From Bacillus testis (lineage in GTDB: Bacteria; Bacillota; Bacilli; Bacillales; DSM-1321): a DNA stretch of 64,000 nucleotides. The stretch is from assembly GCF_001243895.1 (NCBI RefSeq), contig NZ_LN851186.1:2170320-2234319 (forward strand), in the 5' to 3' direction. Below, one piece after another: positions 53,070 to 61,884 of the stretch. Every line of letters starts with the position of its first letter. Within the stretch, counting starts at the first letter, position 1. A program made the translations under genes and the position numbers. Below the pieces are notes generated by a model. That model did no database searches. It saw nothing but the letters and a program-made list of their open reading frames with translations, and was not told the origin of the DNA.

Positions 53070-54746
53070 TTGACATGGTCACAAAATTTTTCGCCGGTGA
53101 TGGATTCTTTATATGGATCTGCCATCGTTGCACTTATTCCAATCCTTTTCTTCTTTTGGGCTTTGGCTATCAAACGAATGAAAGGGCATACAGCTGGTTT
53201 ATTAACATTGCTTGTCGCTATTATCATTGCCGTATTTTTATGGAAAATGCCGGCCAGTAAAGCTGTCATGTCCGCCACGCAAGGAGGGGTTTATGGCATC
53301 ATTCCGATTGGCTGGATTATTATTACTTCGGTATTCTTATACAAACTGACGGTTAAAACCGGCCAATTTGATATCATTCGCTCCTCTGTCCTTTCGATTA
53401 CAGAAGACCGAAGACTACAGGCTTTGCTTGTGGCATTCTCATTTGGGGCTTTCCTGGAAGGTGCAGCTGGGTTCGGGGCACCGGTAGCGATTTCAGCTGC
53501 TTTGCTGGTTGGGCTTGGTTTTAATCCCCTCTATGCCGCCGGGCTTTGCTTGATTGCAAATACTGCTCCGGTAGCTTTCGGAGCAATCGGAATTCCGATT
53601 ACAGCTATGGAAGGTCCGACCGGGATTCCTGCGCTTGAAATTTCCAAAATGGTCGGAAGACAACTTCCATTTATTTCCGTATTCATTCCTTTTTATTTAG
53701 TAATGATTATGGTCGGGTGGAAAAGAACACTGGAAGTTTTGCCTGCCATCATGGTATCCGGCATTTCATTTGCCGCTGTACAGTACCTGTCATCGAACTT
53801 TTTGGGGCCAGAGCTACCTGACGTATTATCAGCGCTAGTATCTCTATTTGCTCTAGCTATTTTCCTTAAGTTCTGGAAACCAAAAACAATTTATCGTTTC
53901 AAACATGAAAATGAAGCTGCTGCAACAATGGAAAAACAAAATGAATCTTACACAGGCGCCCAAATATTTAAAGCCTGGTCGCCTTTCCTAGTATTGACGA
54001 TGATGATTTCTCTTTGGGGCATACCAAAAATCAAACTGGCTCTTGCCGGCCATTATGAAGGTGGAAATGCCATCTTAAAGCTTATTAACAGCGTTGGGCA
54101 TTCCATCACTTTTACTCCTGAAGTGCCTTTTTTAAATAATCTGATTTTAAACTCTAGCGGGGAGCCTATTAGCGCGCTATATAAAATTGAATTACTTGCA
54201 GCAGCCGGTACGGCCATTATGATTGCGGCTTTGATCACTAAGTTTATCGTCCGCATTTCATTCAAGGACTGGGCCAAGACTTTCTTTGAAACCTTAAATG
54301 AATTAAAATTCCCGCTTTTAACGATCATTTCAGTCGTCGCTTTCGCATATGTACTGAATGCAGCTGGAATGACAACTACGCTCGGCATGACACTGGCAAA
54401 AACGGGATCATTCTTTCCGTTCTTCTCGCCTTTCCTTGGATGGCTCGGAGTATTTATCACAGGATCCGATACATCAGCCAATGTTTTGTTTGCTACTTTA
54501 CAACAAGTTACCGCAAACGGAATAGGCATGGAACCGGTCCTTGCACTTGCAGCTAATTCATCCGGCGGAGTAACCGGAAAAATGATCTCGCCTCAATCAA
54601 TTGCAGTTGCTTGCGCGGCAGTTGGATTGGCAGGCAGAGAATCAGAACTGCTACGCTTCACATTGAAGCACAGTTTCTTCCTTTTGCTCCTTGTAGCAAT
54701 CATTACAACACTGCAAAACGGCATTTTATCATGGATGATTCCTTAA
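53070..54746 (+). CDS. lutP: L-lactate permease (LctP family)
   Basis: 558 residues with about twelve to fourteen transmembrane segments. Family motifs are GAFLEGAAGFGAPVAISAALLVGLGFNPL (about 130-158) and FITGSDTSANVLFATLQQ in the C-terminal half. LctP proteins import L- or D-lactate and glycolate with protons. I prefer the TTG at 53070, 9 bases after AAAGGGG; an ATG at 53061 lies too close to that site. Divergent from lutR and under a palindromic operator, it supplies the lutABC pathway. Confidence 0.93.
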   Translation: MTWSQNFSPVMDSLYGSAIVALIPILFFFWALAIKRMKGHTAGLLTLLVAIIIAVFLWKMPASKAVMSATQGGVYGIIPIGWIIITSVFLYKLTVKTGQFDIIRSSVLSITEDRRLQALLVAFSFGAFLEGAAGFGAPVAISAALLVGLGFNPLYAAGLCLIANTAPVAFGAIGIPITAMEGPTGIPALEISKMVGRQLPFISVFIPFYLVMIMVGWKRTLEVLPAIMVSGISFAAVQYLSSNFLGPELPDVLSALVSLFALAIFLKFWKPKTIYRFKHENEAAATMEKQNESYTGAQIFKAWSPFLVLTMMISLWGIPKIKLALAGHYEGGNAILKLINSVGHSITFTPEVPFLNNLILNSSGEPISALYKIELLAAAGTAIMIAALITKFIVRISFKDWAKTFFETLNELKFPLLTIISVVAFAYVLNAAGMTTTLGMTLAKTGSFFPFFSPFLGWLGVFITGSDTSANVLFATLQQVTANGIGMEPVLALAANSSGGVTGKMISPQSIAVACAAVGLAGRESELLRFTLKHSFFLLLLVAIITTLQNGILSWMIP

Positions 54747-54762
54747 TAGATTTTGAGCCAAT

Positions 54763-54799
54763 AGAAAAGAGAAGGTGAATGGCACCTTCTCTTTTTGCT
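54763..54799. terminator. Bidirectional terminator between lactate permease and hmp
   Basis: AAAAGAGAAGGTG / CACCTTCTCTTTT perfect arms with a 5-base loop; A and T tracts on both sides serve the convergent genes. Confidence 0.92.
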
Positions 54800-54805
54800 T
54801 TGCGA

Positions 54806-56023
54806 TCAAACCGCTTTTTCTTTGATTTCCATAGCCGGACCGAAAAATTCGTAGTGAATTTGGTCTGCGCTGACTCCTTGACTTTGCAATTCCTCTACTG
54901 CAAACTGCATAAATCCAACAGGTCCGCAAACATAAAAGACACTCTCTTTCGGATAGTGGGCAATAACCTCTCCTGTAATCCGGCCATATTTATGATTTGT
55001 AGTTGCGTTGTCTGTTTCTTTTTCTCCGTCATGATAGAATGCAACGTCAAGATTCGGCATCCGATCTTGGAGTGATTCAATTTCTTCAGCGAACGCCTGA
55101 ACATTCTTTGTTTTGCTTGCATGGACAAGATGAACTTCTCTCTCTGGGTTTTCGTTTGCCATTGTATGCAACATGCTCATAAATGGCGTAATTCCGACAC
55201 CGGCAGATAAGAATGTAATCGGCTGGCCAGAAGCGATATCCACAGTGAATTCTCCTGCAGGTGTTGTTAGCTGCACAAGATCGCCTTCTTTAGCTAGATC
55301 ATGAAGATAGTTTGAAACTTTGCCATCCGGATTGCCTTCGATTTTTTCTTTCTTAACAGAAATACGGTAGTAATCTTCCCCTGGAGCATTCGTTAAACTA
55401 TATTGGCGGTTCATCGTATATGGTTCGCCTGGAATTTTGACTGTCACAGTCACATATTGGCCAGGCAGGAACGCAGGCAATGCAGAACCGTCTGCCGCTT
55501 TTAAATAGAAGGAAGTGATAATGTCACTTTCTTTAACAGTCCGATCAATGACAAATTCTTTATGCCCTTTCCAGCCGTCTTCTTGGTCAGCTGCTTCATC
55601 ATACATTTCCTTTTCAACTGAAATAAACACGTCAGCTATTGCTCCATAAGCTTCAGCCCATGCTTGGATAATTTCATCCGTTGCAGCATCTCCAAGCACT
55701 TCTTTAATCGCCCCCAGCAAATGTTCACCTACGATCGGATAATGCTCTGGTGCGACCAACAGGCTGCGGTGCTTATGGGCAATCTGTTTTACGACAGGCA
55801 ACAATACTTCCAATTGGTCAATATAATATGCGGCTGCAGTCACCGTATTGGCTAGCGCTGTTTGCTGTCTTCCTTTTTCTTGATTGGCATGGTTGAATAT
55901 ATTCAATAATTCAGGATGTGATTTAAATAAGTTTCTGTAAAAAGCGGTTGTAATCTCCGTGCCTTTTACTTCAAGCACTGGAGCGGTTGATTTGACGATA
56001 TCGATTGTTTGTTGAGATAACAT
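54806..56023 (-). CDS. hmp: Flavohaemoprotein, nitric oxide dioxygenase
   Basis: 405 residues in three domains: globin (1-140) with the haem-pocket region YRNLFKSHPELLNIFNHANQ and proximal His in AHKHRSL; FAD domain with RQYSLTNAP (about 190); and NAD domain with FLSAGVGITPFMSML (about 270) and VYVCGPVGFMQFAVEEL. It detoxifies NO to nitrate using NAD(P)H and oxygen. The ATG at 56023 has AAAGGGG upstream. Divergent from nsrR, with two NsrR-like boxes in the shared region, so NO induction is likely. Confidence 0.96.
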   Translation of the reverse strand: MLSQQTIDIVKSTAPVLEVKGTEITTAFYRNLFKSHPELLNIFNHANQEKGRQQTALANTVTAAAYYIDQLEVLLPVVKQIAHKHRSLLVAPEHYPIVGEHLLGAIKEVLGDAATDEIIQAWAEAYGAIADVFISVEKEMYDEAADQEDGWKGHKEFVIDRTVKESDIITSFYLKAADGSALPAFLPGQYVTVTVKIPGEPYTMNRQYSLTNAPGEDYYRISVKKEKIEGNPDGKVSNYLHDLAKEGDLVQLTTPAGEFTVDIASGQPITFLSAGVGITPFMSMLHTMANENPEREVHLVHASKTKNVQAFAEEIESLQDRMPNLDVAFYHDGEKETDNATTNHKYGRITGEVIAHYPKESVFYVCGPVGFMQFAVEELQSQGVSADQIHYEFFGPAMEIKEKAV

Positions 56024-56048
56024 TGTTCTAATCCCCTTTGTCTTAAAG

Positions 56049-56066
56049 AAGTATTTTAAATACATG
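56049..56066. promoter_or_regulatory. NsrR-like box 1 at the hmp transcription start
   Basis: AAGTATTTTAAATACATG, a near-perfect AT-rich palindrome centred on TTTTAAA, matching the ATRTATYTTAAATATAT-type NsrR site remembered from B. subtilis. It is immediately downstream of the hmp -10. Confidence 0.75.
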
Positions 56067-56069
56067 TTT

Positions 56070-56097
56070 ATTATAGCCTCTTTTTTCCATAAAGCAA
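56070..56097 (-). promoter_or_regulatory. hmp promoter
   Basis: On the minus strand TTGCTT (56092-56097) and TATAAT (56070-56075) are 16 bases apart. Boxes 1 and 2 flank them. Confidence 0.7.
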
Positions 56098-56111
56098 TAT
56101 TTTAAATACAT
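56096..56111. promoter_or_regulatory. NsrR-like box 2, shared hmp-nsrR region
   Basis: AATATTTTAAATACAT, the same palindrome type, overlapping the hmp -35 and upstream of nsrR. Confidence 0.72.
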
Positions 56112-56190
56112 CTTTTTCACGCTTTTTTGTAAAGTGTGTCTTTTCTGTGATAAAATGAACAAAAGGGTTCTTTTAAGTGAGGAGATACAC

Positions 56191-56649
56191 ATGAAACTAA
56201 CCAGTTTTAGTGATTATTCCATCCGGGTGCTGGTATATCTTTCTATTAATAACCATAAGCTTGTTCAAATACAAGAGATGGCCGATGCTTATGGCATTAG
56301 TAAAAACCATCTTACAAAGATTATTTATCAATTAGGAAAAATGGGGTATATCGAGACAATCAGAGGAAGAAACGGTGGTAACCGCTTGGCTAAAGCCCCT
56401 GCGGAAATCAACATAGGAGAATTGGTAAGAAGAACAGAAGAAGATTTTTATATCGTTGAATGCTTCTCCAATAACCATAACAGCTGCCCGATCGCCCCTG
56501 TATGTTCATTACGGGGAATCTTCAATCAAGCTCTTAATTCCTTCTTTTCTGTCCTTGATGCCTACACGCTTGCAGATATCACATCCAATAGCATGGAATT
56601 GCAAACCTATCTGCGGAAACCTGCTATCGAAGCAGAACGGATAGAGTAG
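56191..56649 (+). CDS. nsrR: Rrf2-family NO-sensing repressor NsrR
   Basis: 152 residues. A winged HTH at the N-terminus (KLTSFSDYSIRVLVYLSIN, YGISKNHLTKIIYQLGKMGYIETIRGRNGG) and the iron-sulfur ligands Cys91, Cys99 and Cys105 (VECFSNNHNSCPIAPVCSL) are all present. NsrR loses DNA binding when NO attacks its cluster and controls hmp and related genes. The ATG at 56191 follows GAGGAG at good spacing; a GTG at 56134 adds residues not seen in the family. It is divergent from hmp. Confidence 0.95.
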   Translation: MKLTSFSDYSIRVLVYLSINNHKLVQIQEMADAYGISKNHLTKIIYQLGKMGYIETIRGRNGGNRLAKAPAEINIGELVRRTEEDFYIVECFSNNHNSCPIAPVCSLRGIFNQALNSFFSVLDAYTLADITSNSMELQTYLRKPAIEAERIE

Positions 56650-56657
56650 CAAATACG

Positions 56658-56708
56658 CAAAAAAGCGGATCTTTACTGATTTTCCCAGCAGTAAAGATCC
56701 GCTTTTTT
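56658..56708. terminator. Bidirectional terminator between nsrR and ilvE
   Basis: Twenty-base perfect arms (56659-56678 and 56688-56707), GC-containing centre, A6 and T6 at the ends, 9-base loop. Confidence 0.95.
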
Positions 56709-56717
56709 TGGATGGCA

Positions 56718-57806
56718 TTATGCGTAAGTATGCATTCCGACTTCTTGTACCCAGTTAAACGGATCCTCAATGTCCCCGTTTTGGATTCCAGTCAATGTAT
56801 TATATAATTTAAGCGACAGCTCACCTGTTTGATTGCCGTTAACCACAATTTCTTTGTCTCCCCATACCAGTCCGCCGACAGGAGAAATGACAGCGGCAGT
56901 TCCGGTGCCAAATACTTCTTCCAATTGCCCTTTTTCACTAGCTTCAAATACTTCCTCAATACTGATTCTGCGTTCCGATACAGGAATATTCCAATGCTTA
57001 AGCAACTCAATAATAGAATTGCGCGTTACACCTGGAAGAATGCTGCCATTCAACATTGGTGTAATAACTTCTCCGTTGATTTTAAAGAAGATGTTCATAG
57101 CGCCAACTTCTTCAACATATTTCTTTTCAAGGGCATCAAGCCATAGAACCTGCGAAGAACCATTCTTTGCGGCTAATTCCTGTGCCTTTAAGCTGGCAGA
57201 ATAATTGCCGCCTGTTTTAGCTGTTCCAGTTCCGCCTTTCACTGAACGGACATATTGATTTTCGACTGTGATCTTAACGGGATTGATACCGCCTTTATAA
57301 TAAGCGCCAACCGGTGAAAGGATGATCATGAACTTATAACGGTCGGATGCAGATACGCCAAGAAATGGTTCGGTTGCGATGATGAATGGACGGATATATA
57401 ATGATGTTCCCGGAGCAGAAGGCACCCAGTCCTTCTCAATCTCGATCAACCGCTTCAACCCTTCCAAAGCCAACTCTTCATCGAATTGAGGGATGCACAT
57501 GCGGTCATTAGATTGATTTAGGCGCTCGAAATTCTTTTCCGGTCTGAACAGAACAATACGATTATCTTTTGTGCGGTACGCTTTCATCCCTTCAAAAACA
57601 GTTTGGCCATAGTGGAAGACCATACATGCAGGATCCAAAGTAATCGGTTGGTAAGGGATGATTTGTGGATTATGCCAACCTTTCCCTTCCATATAATCCA
57701 TTACAAACATATGGTCAGTAAAAACTTTGCCGAACTGCAGGGAATCGTCCTGCGGTTTCTCTTTTCTTTCGTCACTAAGCAAAACTTTGATGGTATTTTC
57801 AGTCAT
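56718..57806 (-). CDS. ilvE: Branched-chain amino-acid aminotransferase
   Basis: 362 residues of PLP fold-type IV. The internal aldimine Lys is in GTAKTGGNYSASLKAQ (Lys197). The substrate and cofactor motif FEGMKAYRT is near residue 71, and the phosphate-binding loop GSILPGVTRNSIIELL follows later. It makes or degrades Leu, Ile and Val by transamination with 2-oxoglutarate. ATG with AAGGAG upstream. The 5' leader of about 200 bases holds two strong hairpins, suggesting RNA-level control. Confidence 0.95.
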   Translation of the reverse strand: MTENTIKVLLSDERKEKPQDDSLQFGKVFTDHMFVMDYMEGKGWHNPQIIPYQPITLDPACMVFHYGQTVFEGMKAYRTKDNRIVLFRPEKNFERLNQSNDRMCIPQFDEELALEGLKRLIEIEKDWVPSAPGTSLYIRPFIIATEPFLGVSASDRYKFMIILSPVGAYYKGGINPVKITVENQYVRSVKGGTGTAKTGGNYSASLKAQELAAKNGSSQVLWLDALEKKYVEEVGAMNIFFKINGEVITPMLNGSILPGVTRNSIIELLKHWNIPVSERRISIEEVFEASEKGQLEEVFGTGTAAVISPVGGLVWGDKEIVVNGNQTGELSLKLYNTLTGIQNGDIEDPFNWVQEVGMHTYA

Positions 57807-57845
57807 ATTTATGTCTCCTTTGCTTATTTACTGATAAAGTGAAAA

Positions 57846-58010
57846 TCTGATTGGCAGGGACTTTCAAATTTTCATTCGTTCCCTGCCAGTCATTCGTTAA
57901 ACCAACCCGAGTTGTTACTGTCGCCGCTTCTGCTTCTTCGCCTACACTCTCCTAATGAAGTAGAAGCCTTAGTGACAGTGGTAACGGGATCAATTAATTA
58001 TCAGAAAAAT
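57846..58010 (-). promoter_or_regulatory. Structured 5' leader of ilvE
   Basis: Between the promoter and the start codon the minus-strand transcript can fold two hairpins. The large one (57914-57985) pairs GTTACCACTGTC with GACAGTAAC and GGCTTCTACTTC with GAAGCAGAAGC-type sequence. The second pairs TGGCAGGGAA with TCCCTGCCA (about 57856-57893). No T-box core (GGGTGGNACCGCG) or known riboswitch signature is visible. No T run follows hairpin 2, so translational control or RNA stability is as likely as termination. Confidence 0.6.
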
Positions 58011-58022
58011 ATGATAAATTCA

Positions 58023-58051
58023 ATTTTACTCCTATATAAGGCATGTATCAA
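58023..58051 (-). promoter_or_regulatory. ilvE promoter
   Basis: TTGATA (58046-58051) and TAAAAT (58023-58028) on the minus strand, 17-base spacer. The remaining stretch to 58251 is AT-rich and empty. Confidence 0.72.
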
Positions 58052-58251
58052 GAAAAAAAGGAAATTTTACAAATAAAATATCCTTTTCAACACTATGTAG
58101 GCGTGTCTATCGTTAAAACATTGTTTATATTATATCAATATAACCAAAACATGTGTATACCAATTATATAAAATATGAGCACATCCCCATTAATCTGCTT
58201 CCAAACCCAAAGCCGACCCTTTAAATATGATTACCATAAAACAAATCCCAG

Positions 58252-58279
58252 CAAAAAAGCCTCTGTTATAGAGGCTTTC
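58252..58279 (-). terminator. Terminator after the Gly/Trp-rich gene
   Basis: AAAGCCTCT / AGAGGCTTT, 5-base loop, T6 on the minus strand, immediately after the stop. Confidence 0.9.
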
Positions 58280-58289
58280 AACACTTATC

Positions 58290-58541
58290 TTAAAATATGA
58301 ATGGCCCGCCATAATATGGGTACGGATATCCGAAACCATAAGGCCCGCCTATTAAAGCAGATGCAGCCAATCCACCTACAAGACCGCCAACAAAAGGAGC
58401 TCCGAATCCGCCTCCCCAGCCCCAGCCGGGTCCTCCCCAACCCCAACCTGGGCGGACTCCCCAGCCTGGACGCCCACCCCAAAATGGCCGCCTGGTATCG
58501 GATAGATTTATCGGTAAATGAATATAGGGATCATCATACAT
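58290..58541 (-). CDS. Gly/Trp/Pro-rich small protein
   Basis: 83 residues with a polar N-terminus (MYDDPYIHLPINLSD). A repeated low-complexity core built on GGRPGWG, VRPGWGWG and GPGWGWG follows, then a hydrophobic Gly-rich stretch (FVGGLVGGLAASALIGG) and a Tyr/Pro tail. Such composition is seen in spore-coat or surface proteins of Bacillaceae, but no family is recognised. The ATG at 58541 has AGAGGAGG upstream. A longer frame to 58634 lacks any site. Confidence 0.75.
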   Translation of the reverse strand: MYDDPYIHLPINLSDTRRPFWGGRPGWGVRPGWGWGGPGWGWGGGFGAPFVGGLVGGLAASALIGGPYGFGYPYPYYGGPFIF

Positions 58542-58654
58542 AAAAAATCCTCCTCTGTTTCTAGCTTTCTGCATCATATGCAGAAAGACCAAAAAACAGA
58601 TAGGCATGTATCCTACAGGCCCAACTGAGGACAATCCAAAATTTTCAATTCTGT

Positions 58655-58978
58655 TTATTTAACCCAATTATAAAATTTCATAAAAGGATTTATTATTCCA
58701 TCCGCTGTCTTTAAGCGGAACCTGCTGTAATCTTCGACCCATGTTATTTGCATCTCTTCCTCCAAATACGCCATCTGGTCCCGGTCTGCTAGAATCGGCC
58801 CTAGATTCGACTCAATCGTCCCTTCATTCCCTTCCGGCTCTGCAATATACCATAAAGTGGTAATACCGTCGCTGCAGCCGCAGTCTTCATTATCATAAAT
58901 TAATTTAAAAAAACCTGGTTTACCGGCAGTCAATTTCTTTGCCTGCTTTAGCGCTTGTGCATCCCATGTGATATTCAT
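58655..58978 (-). CDS. Iron-sulfur cluster biosynthesis family protein (YqkB-like)
   Basis: 107 residues with the HesB/YqkB-type fold features: ALKQAKKLTAGKPGFFKLIYDNEDCGCSDGI at the start (Cys-Gly-Cys near residue 33) and GPILADRDQMAYLEEEM. The classic C-terminal CGCGxSF motif of A-type carriers is absent, as in YqkB relatives. The role in Fe-S assembly is inferred from the family name only. ATG with AAAGGGAG upstream. Single gene. Confidence 0.85.
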   Translation of the reverse strand: MNITWDAQALKQAKKLTAGKPGFFKLIYDNEDCGCSDGITTLWYIAEPEGNEGTIESNLGPILADRDQMAYLEEEMQITWVEDYSRFRLKTADGIINPFMKFYNWVK

Positions 58979-59151
58979 GGTTTCACTCCCTTTTTGTTCT
59001 TTATAAATAGTGTAGCATGAGAGAAGAAAGCAATAAAAAAATATGTTTGGAACACATCCTTATTTACATGTAACTATTCCTCCACCAACATTTCCAATGT
59101 AAACTATTTATAGTTAATCCTGTAAATAATTACAAAGGAGAAAAGATACCC

Positions 59152-59913
59152 ATGGATAATTTTGAAGAATATGAGGACCCTTATTTATATGATCAGGAAA
59201 ATAGCAGTCTGACAGCAGATATTTCTTTCCTGTCAAAAATGGCTGAAAAGTGCAGCGGGCCAATAATCGACCTGGCATGCGGGACAGGAAGGGCAACGGT
59301 ACCTTTGGCCAAACTAGGACATCATATAATTGGAATTGACATACATACCGGAATGCTTGAAGCAGCCAAAAAGAAAACTTCTTCTTTAAACTTGCCGATT
59401 GAGTGGATGGAACAAGACTGTACCAGATTAAATATGGATATAAAAACTGATTTTATTTACTCTGTCGGCAACTCGTTTCAGCATTTTCTTACAAACGAAG
59501 AGCAGGATGGATTGCTGGTATCCGTTCATAAGCTTTTAAAAAAAGATGGCCTATTCATTTTCAATACAAGATTTCCAAGTACAGAAGAACTTTTGCAGCC
59601 GCCGACTGAAGAATATTGGCGAAGCTATACAGACAGCAAAAGCCATCTTATAGTTGACGTTTTTACCATCAGCCGTTATGACTCCCTCTCCCAAACACAG
59701 CATTACACAACCATCAGAAAGTACAAGGGCATAAACCAAAAAACGATAGCGGAAAAACGGACTACTATTACCTTACGATATGTATTCCCGAAAGAGATGG
59801 AAAGATTGTTGCCAGCCCATGGCTTAAAGATTGTTGAGATCTATAAAGATTGGCAAGGCACACTCCTGGATAATGACAGTTACGAAATGGTCTACGTTTG
59901 CCAAAAAATATAG
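59152..59913 (+). CDS. Class I SAM-dependent methyltransferase
   Basis: 253 residues. SAM motif I is PIIDLACGTGRATVPLAKLGHHIIGIDIHTGML (about 42-74), followed by a motif resembling YSVGNSFQHFLTNEEQDGLL at motif 4. The C-terminal part has the beta-strand pair typical of small-molecule methyltransferases. Target unknown. ATG with AAAGGAG upstream. It ends before a terminator shared with ppaC. Confidence 0.88.
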   Translation: MDNFEEYEDPYLYDQENSSLTADISFLSKMAEKCSGPIIDLACGTGRATVPLAKLGHHIIGIDIHTGMLEAAKKKTSSLNLPIEWMEQDCTRLNMDIKTDFIYSVGNSFQHFLTNEEQDGLLVSVHKLLKKDGLFIFNTRFPSTEELLQPPTEEYWRSYTDSKSHLIVDVFTISRYDSLSQTQHYTTIRKYKGINQKTIAEKRTTITLRYVFPKEMERLLPAHGLKIVEIYKDWQGTLLDNDSYEMVYVCQKI

Positions 59914-59943
59914 CTTACATAACTATAAAAAGGAGATCGAATT

Positions 59944-59980
59944 GCAAAAAAACAGACATGCTCCTCGCATGCCTGTTTTA
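59944..59980. terminator. Bidirectional terminator, methyltransferase and ppaC
   Basis: AAAACAGACATGC / GCATGCCTGTTTT, 5-base loop, A-rich left and T-rich right flanks between convergent genes. Confidence 0.88.
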
Positions 59981-59987
59981 AGCCCAC

Positions 59988-60920
59988 TTATTTTGCTGTG
60001 AAAATATCAGTCAAGTTTGGAACAATTTGCTTCTTGCGCGATACTACGCCTTCCAGAAGCGCTACCCCGTTTTCCAATTTCACATTATATGCTTCCTCAA
60101 CAGCGGCTGCTTCACGACCTAAAGCAAGCGCAGTGCTGTTACTGTTCAGGATATCTGTGACTACCAATAGGAAAAGATCTAGGTTTTTTTCCTCGATGAC
60201 CGGGAAGATTGCCTGTTCCAATTCTTCTTTACGGGCAAGCACTTCATTTACGTCAATGGCATTCACCTGTGCGACTTCCACTTTGTAATTGCCCATCGGG
60301 AATTCTTTCGCATCGATGCTAATCAATTGCTGTGCTGATTTATCTGAAAGTTTAGCGCCGGCTTTAAGCATTTCCAAGCCGTATGTTTCTGCATCCACTT
60401 CAGCGATGGCAGCTAATTCCTTCGCGGCTGTGATATCTTCCTCTGTGCAGGTTGGTGACTTGAACAATAATGAATCAGAAATAATGGCAGATAACATCAA
60501 TCCTGCATTTTGTTTAGATACCGTTTTTCCTTTTTCTTTGAAGATTTTCAAAAGGATTGTAGCTGTACATCCGACAGGTTCTGCGCGGTAGTATAATGGG
60601 TCGCTTGTTTCAAAGTTGGCAATACGGTGATGATCGATTACTTCCTTGATTGTAACTTGATCGATATCCCCAACACTTTGCTGGCGTTCATTGTGGTCAA
60701 TAAGAATGACATTCTGGCATTCATTGGCTGCCGTTTCAATCAATCTTGGCGCTTGGGCGTTGAAATAGTCCAGTGCATATTGCGTTTCAGCATTGACTTC
60801 TCCCAAACGGACCGCTTCAGCATCCATGCCTAGTTGTTTTTTCAGGTCGGCATACACAATACTTGAGCAAATAGTATCTGTATCCGGGTTTTTATGTCCA
60901 AAGACTAACACTTTATCCAT
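59988..60920 (-). CDS. ppaC: Manganese-dependent inorganic pyrophosphatase
   Basis: 310-residue family II pyrophosphatase of the DHH type. Metal-binding motifs are [14 protein letters not shown] (His and two Asp, about 7-20), [10 protein letters not shown] and [12 protein letters not shown] (about 90-100), with a DHHA2 domain at the C-terminus. It hydrolyses pyrophosphate from biosynthesis. ATG with AGGAGAG upstream. Confidence 0.96.
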   Translation of the reverse strand: MDKVLVFGHKNPDTDTICSSIVYADLKKQLGMDAEAVRLGEVNAETQYALDYFNAQAPRLIETAANECQNVILIDHNERQQSVGDIDQVTIKEVIDHHRIANFETSDPLYYRAEPVGCTATILLKIFKEKGKTVSKQNAGLMLSAIISDSLLFKSPTCTEEDITAAKELAAIAEVDAETYGLEMLKAGAKLSDKSAQQLISIDAKEFPMGNYKVEVAQVNAIDVNEVLARKEELEQAIFPVIEEKNLDLFLLVVTDILNSNSTALALGREAAAVEEAYNVKLENGVALLEGVVSRKKQIVPNLTDIFTAK

Positions 60921-61009
60921 TGTACGATTCTCTCCTTAAATGCTTACAATAATTTGATGCGAACACCAACATAGACATTTTATCACAGAAAGAGCCGTTC
61001 TTTAAATAA

Positions 61010-61038
61010 GAAAATCCCTACCTGGGCAGGAAGGGATC
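61010..61038 (-). terminator. Probable terminator after the YIP1 gene
   Basis: ATCCCT / AGGGAT stem on the minus strand with a GC-rich loop (CTTCCTGCCCAGGT-like) and a short T run; stem is short. Confidence 0.5.
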
Positions 61039-61048
61039 CCTGAAACAG

Positions 61049-61726
61049 CTAGGAGATGCTGGCACCCAGAAGATGAAAAAGCATACCGATGATAAACAAC
61101 ACGATTGGAATTCCCCATGCAGCCTTTTTCGAGAAATGGGCCGTTCTGTATAAGCCGATTGCCGATAGGACCAATGTCCAAATGGAAAATAACTCAATTG
61201 AACCCCATGCTCTTCCACTTTCGCCCATATAATAAGAAATGCCCGTCAGCATACCGGAACCGGAAAGGCCGAATGCGAATCTGATCGCCCCGCTGACAAG
61301 CAAGGCGATTGCAGACAGGAAGCTAATATGCAGGCACATTGAAAACAATTGCTTAAAAGCTACCGGCGCTTTCAGGATTTTAGCCGCGATTTGATACACA
61401 ATCGTTTTCACCAGGGCGCCTATCAGAGGGGCTATTATGCCGGCAATAATAGCGAAAATCATCGAAGTTGTTTTCATTAGTTCCTTGTCGCTTTCTGACA
61501 ACGTTATACTGCTGGTCTTGTTAATTTCCTTCATTACCGCCTCTTGATCATAGTTCAAGTAAATTCCTGCGGCAAAAAGGATTGCCAAAACAATGATTGG
61601 CATCCAGATAACCGGATTCTTTCTTATGCGTTCAAAATGTTCAACTGGTTTTACCATGATCCCAAGCAAGGATGGTTTAGGCTCTTTAGCTTTCACTTCC
61701 ATCGCTTCTACCGGACTGAACTTCAT
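61049..61726 (-). CDS. YIP1-family membrane protein
   Basis: 225 residues with five hydrophobic segments. A cytoplasmic N-terminus (KPSLLGIMVKPVEHFERIRKNPVIWMP) matches the start of bacterial Yip1-domain proteins, and the membrane part includes IFAIIAGIIAPLIGALVKTIVYQIAAKIL. The function of bacterial family members is unknown. ATG with AAAGGGG upstream. It lies beside the IS element; the IS left end begins 59 bases before its start codon. Confidence 0.85.
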   Translation of the reverse strand: MKFSPVEAMEVKAKEPKPSLLGIMVKPVEHFERIRKNPVIWMPIIVLAILFAAGIYLNYDQEAVMKEINKTSSITLSESDKELMKTTSMIFAIIAGIIAPLIGALVKTIVYQIAAKILKAPVAFKQLFSMCLHISFLSAIALLVSGAIRFAFGLSGSGMLTGISYYMGESGRAWGSIELFSIWTLVLSAIGLYRTAHFSKKAAWGIPIVLFIIGMLFHLLGASIS

Positions 61727-61825
61727 CCAATCACCCCTTTTTAACTATTCAAATATTTAATCAAACACCAAACCCGACAGAAATGAGGCTGGGACAGAAC
61801 TAGCTTCAATAATGAAAAAAGTAAT

Positions 61826-61865
61826 GAAAAAAGTGAAATTGAGTGCGCTCAATTTCACTTTTTTC
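61826..61865. terminator. Left-end hairpin of the IS
   Basis: Eighteen-base perfect arms (61826-61843 and 61848-61865), loop TGCG, A6/T6 at the base. It terminates the transposase transcript and blocks incoming transcription. Confidence 0.92.
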
Positions 61866-61884
61866 TATTCTTCTCTAATCATCC

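Noticed and set aside
57807..58022. T-box or SAM riboswitch in the ilvE leader
   Set aside because: The GGGTGGNACCGCG T-box core and SAM-I signature motifs are absent, so no known class was assigned.
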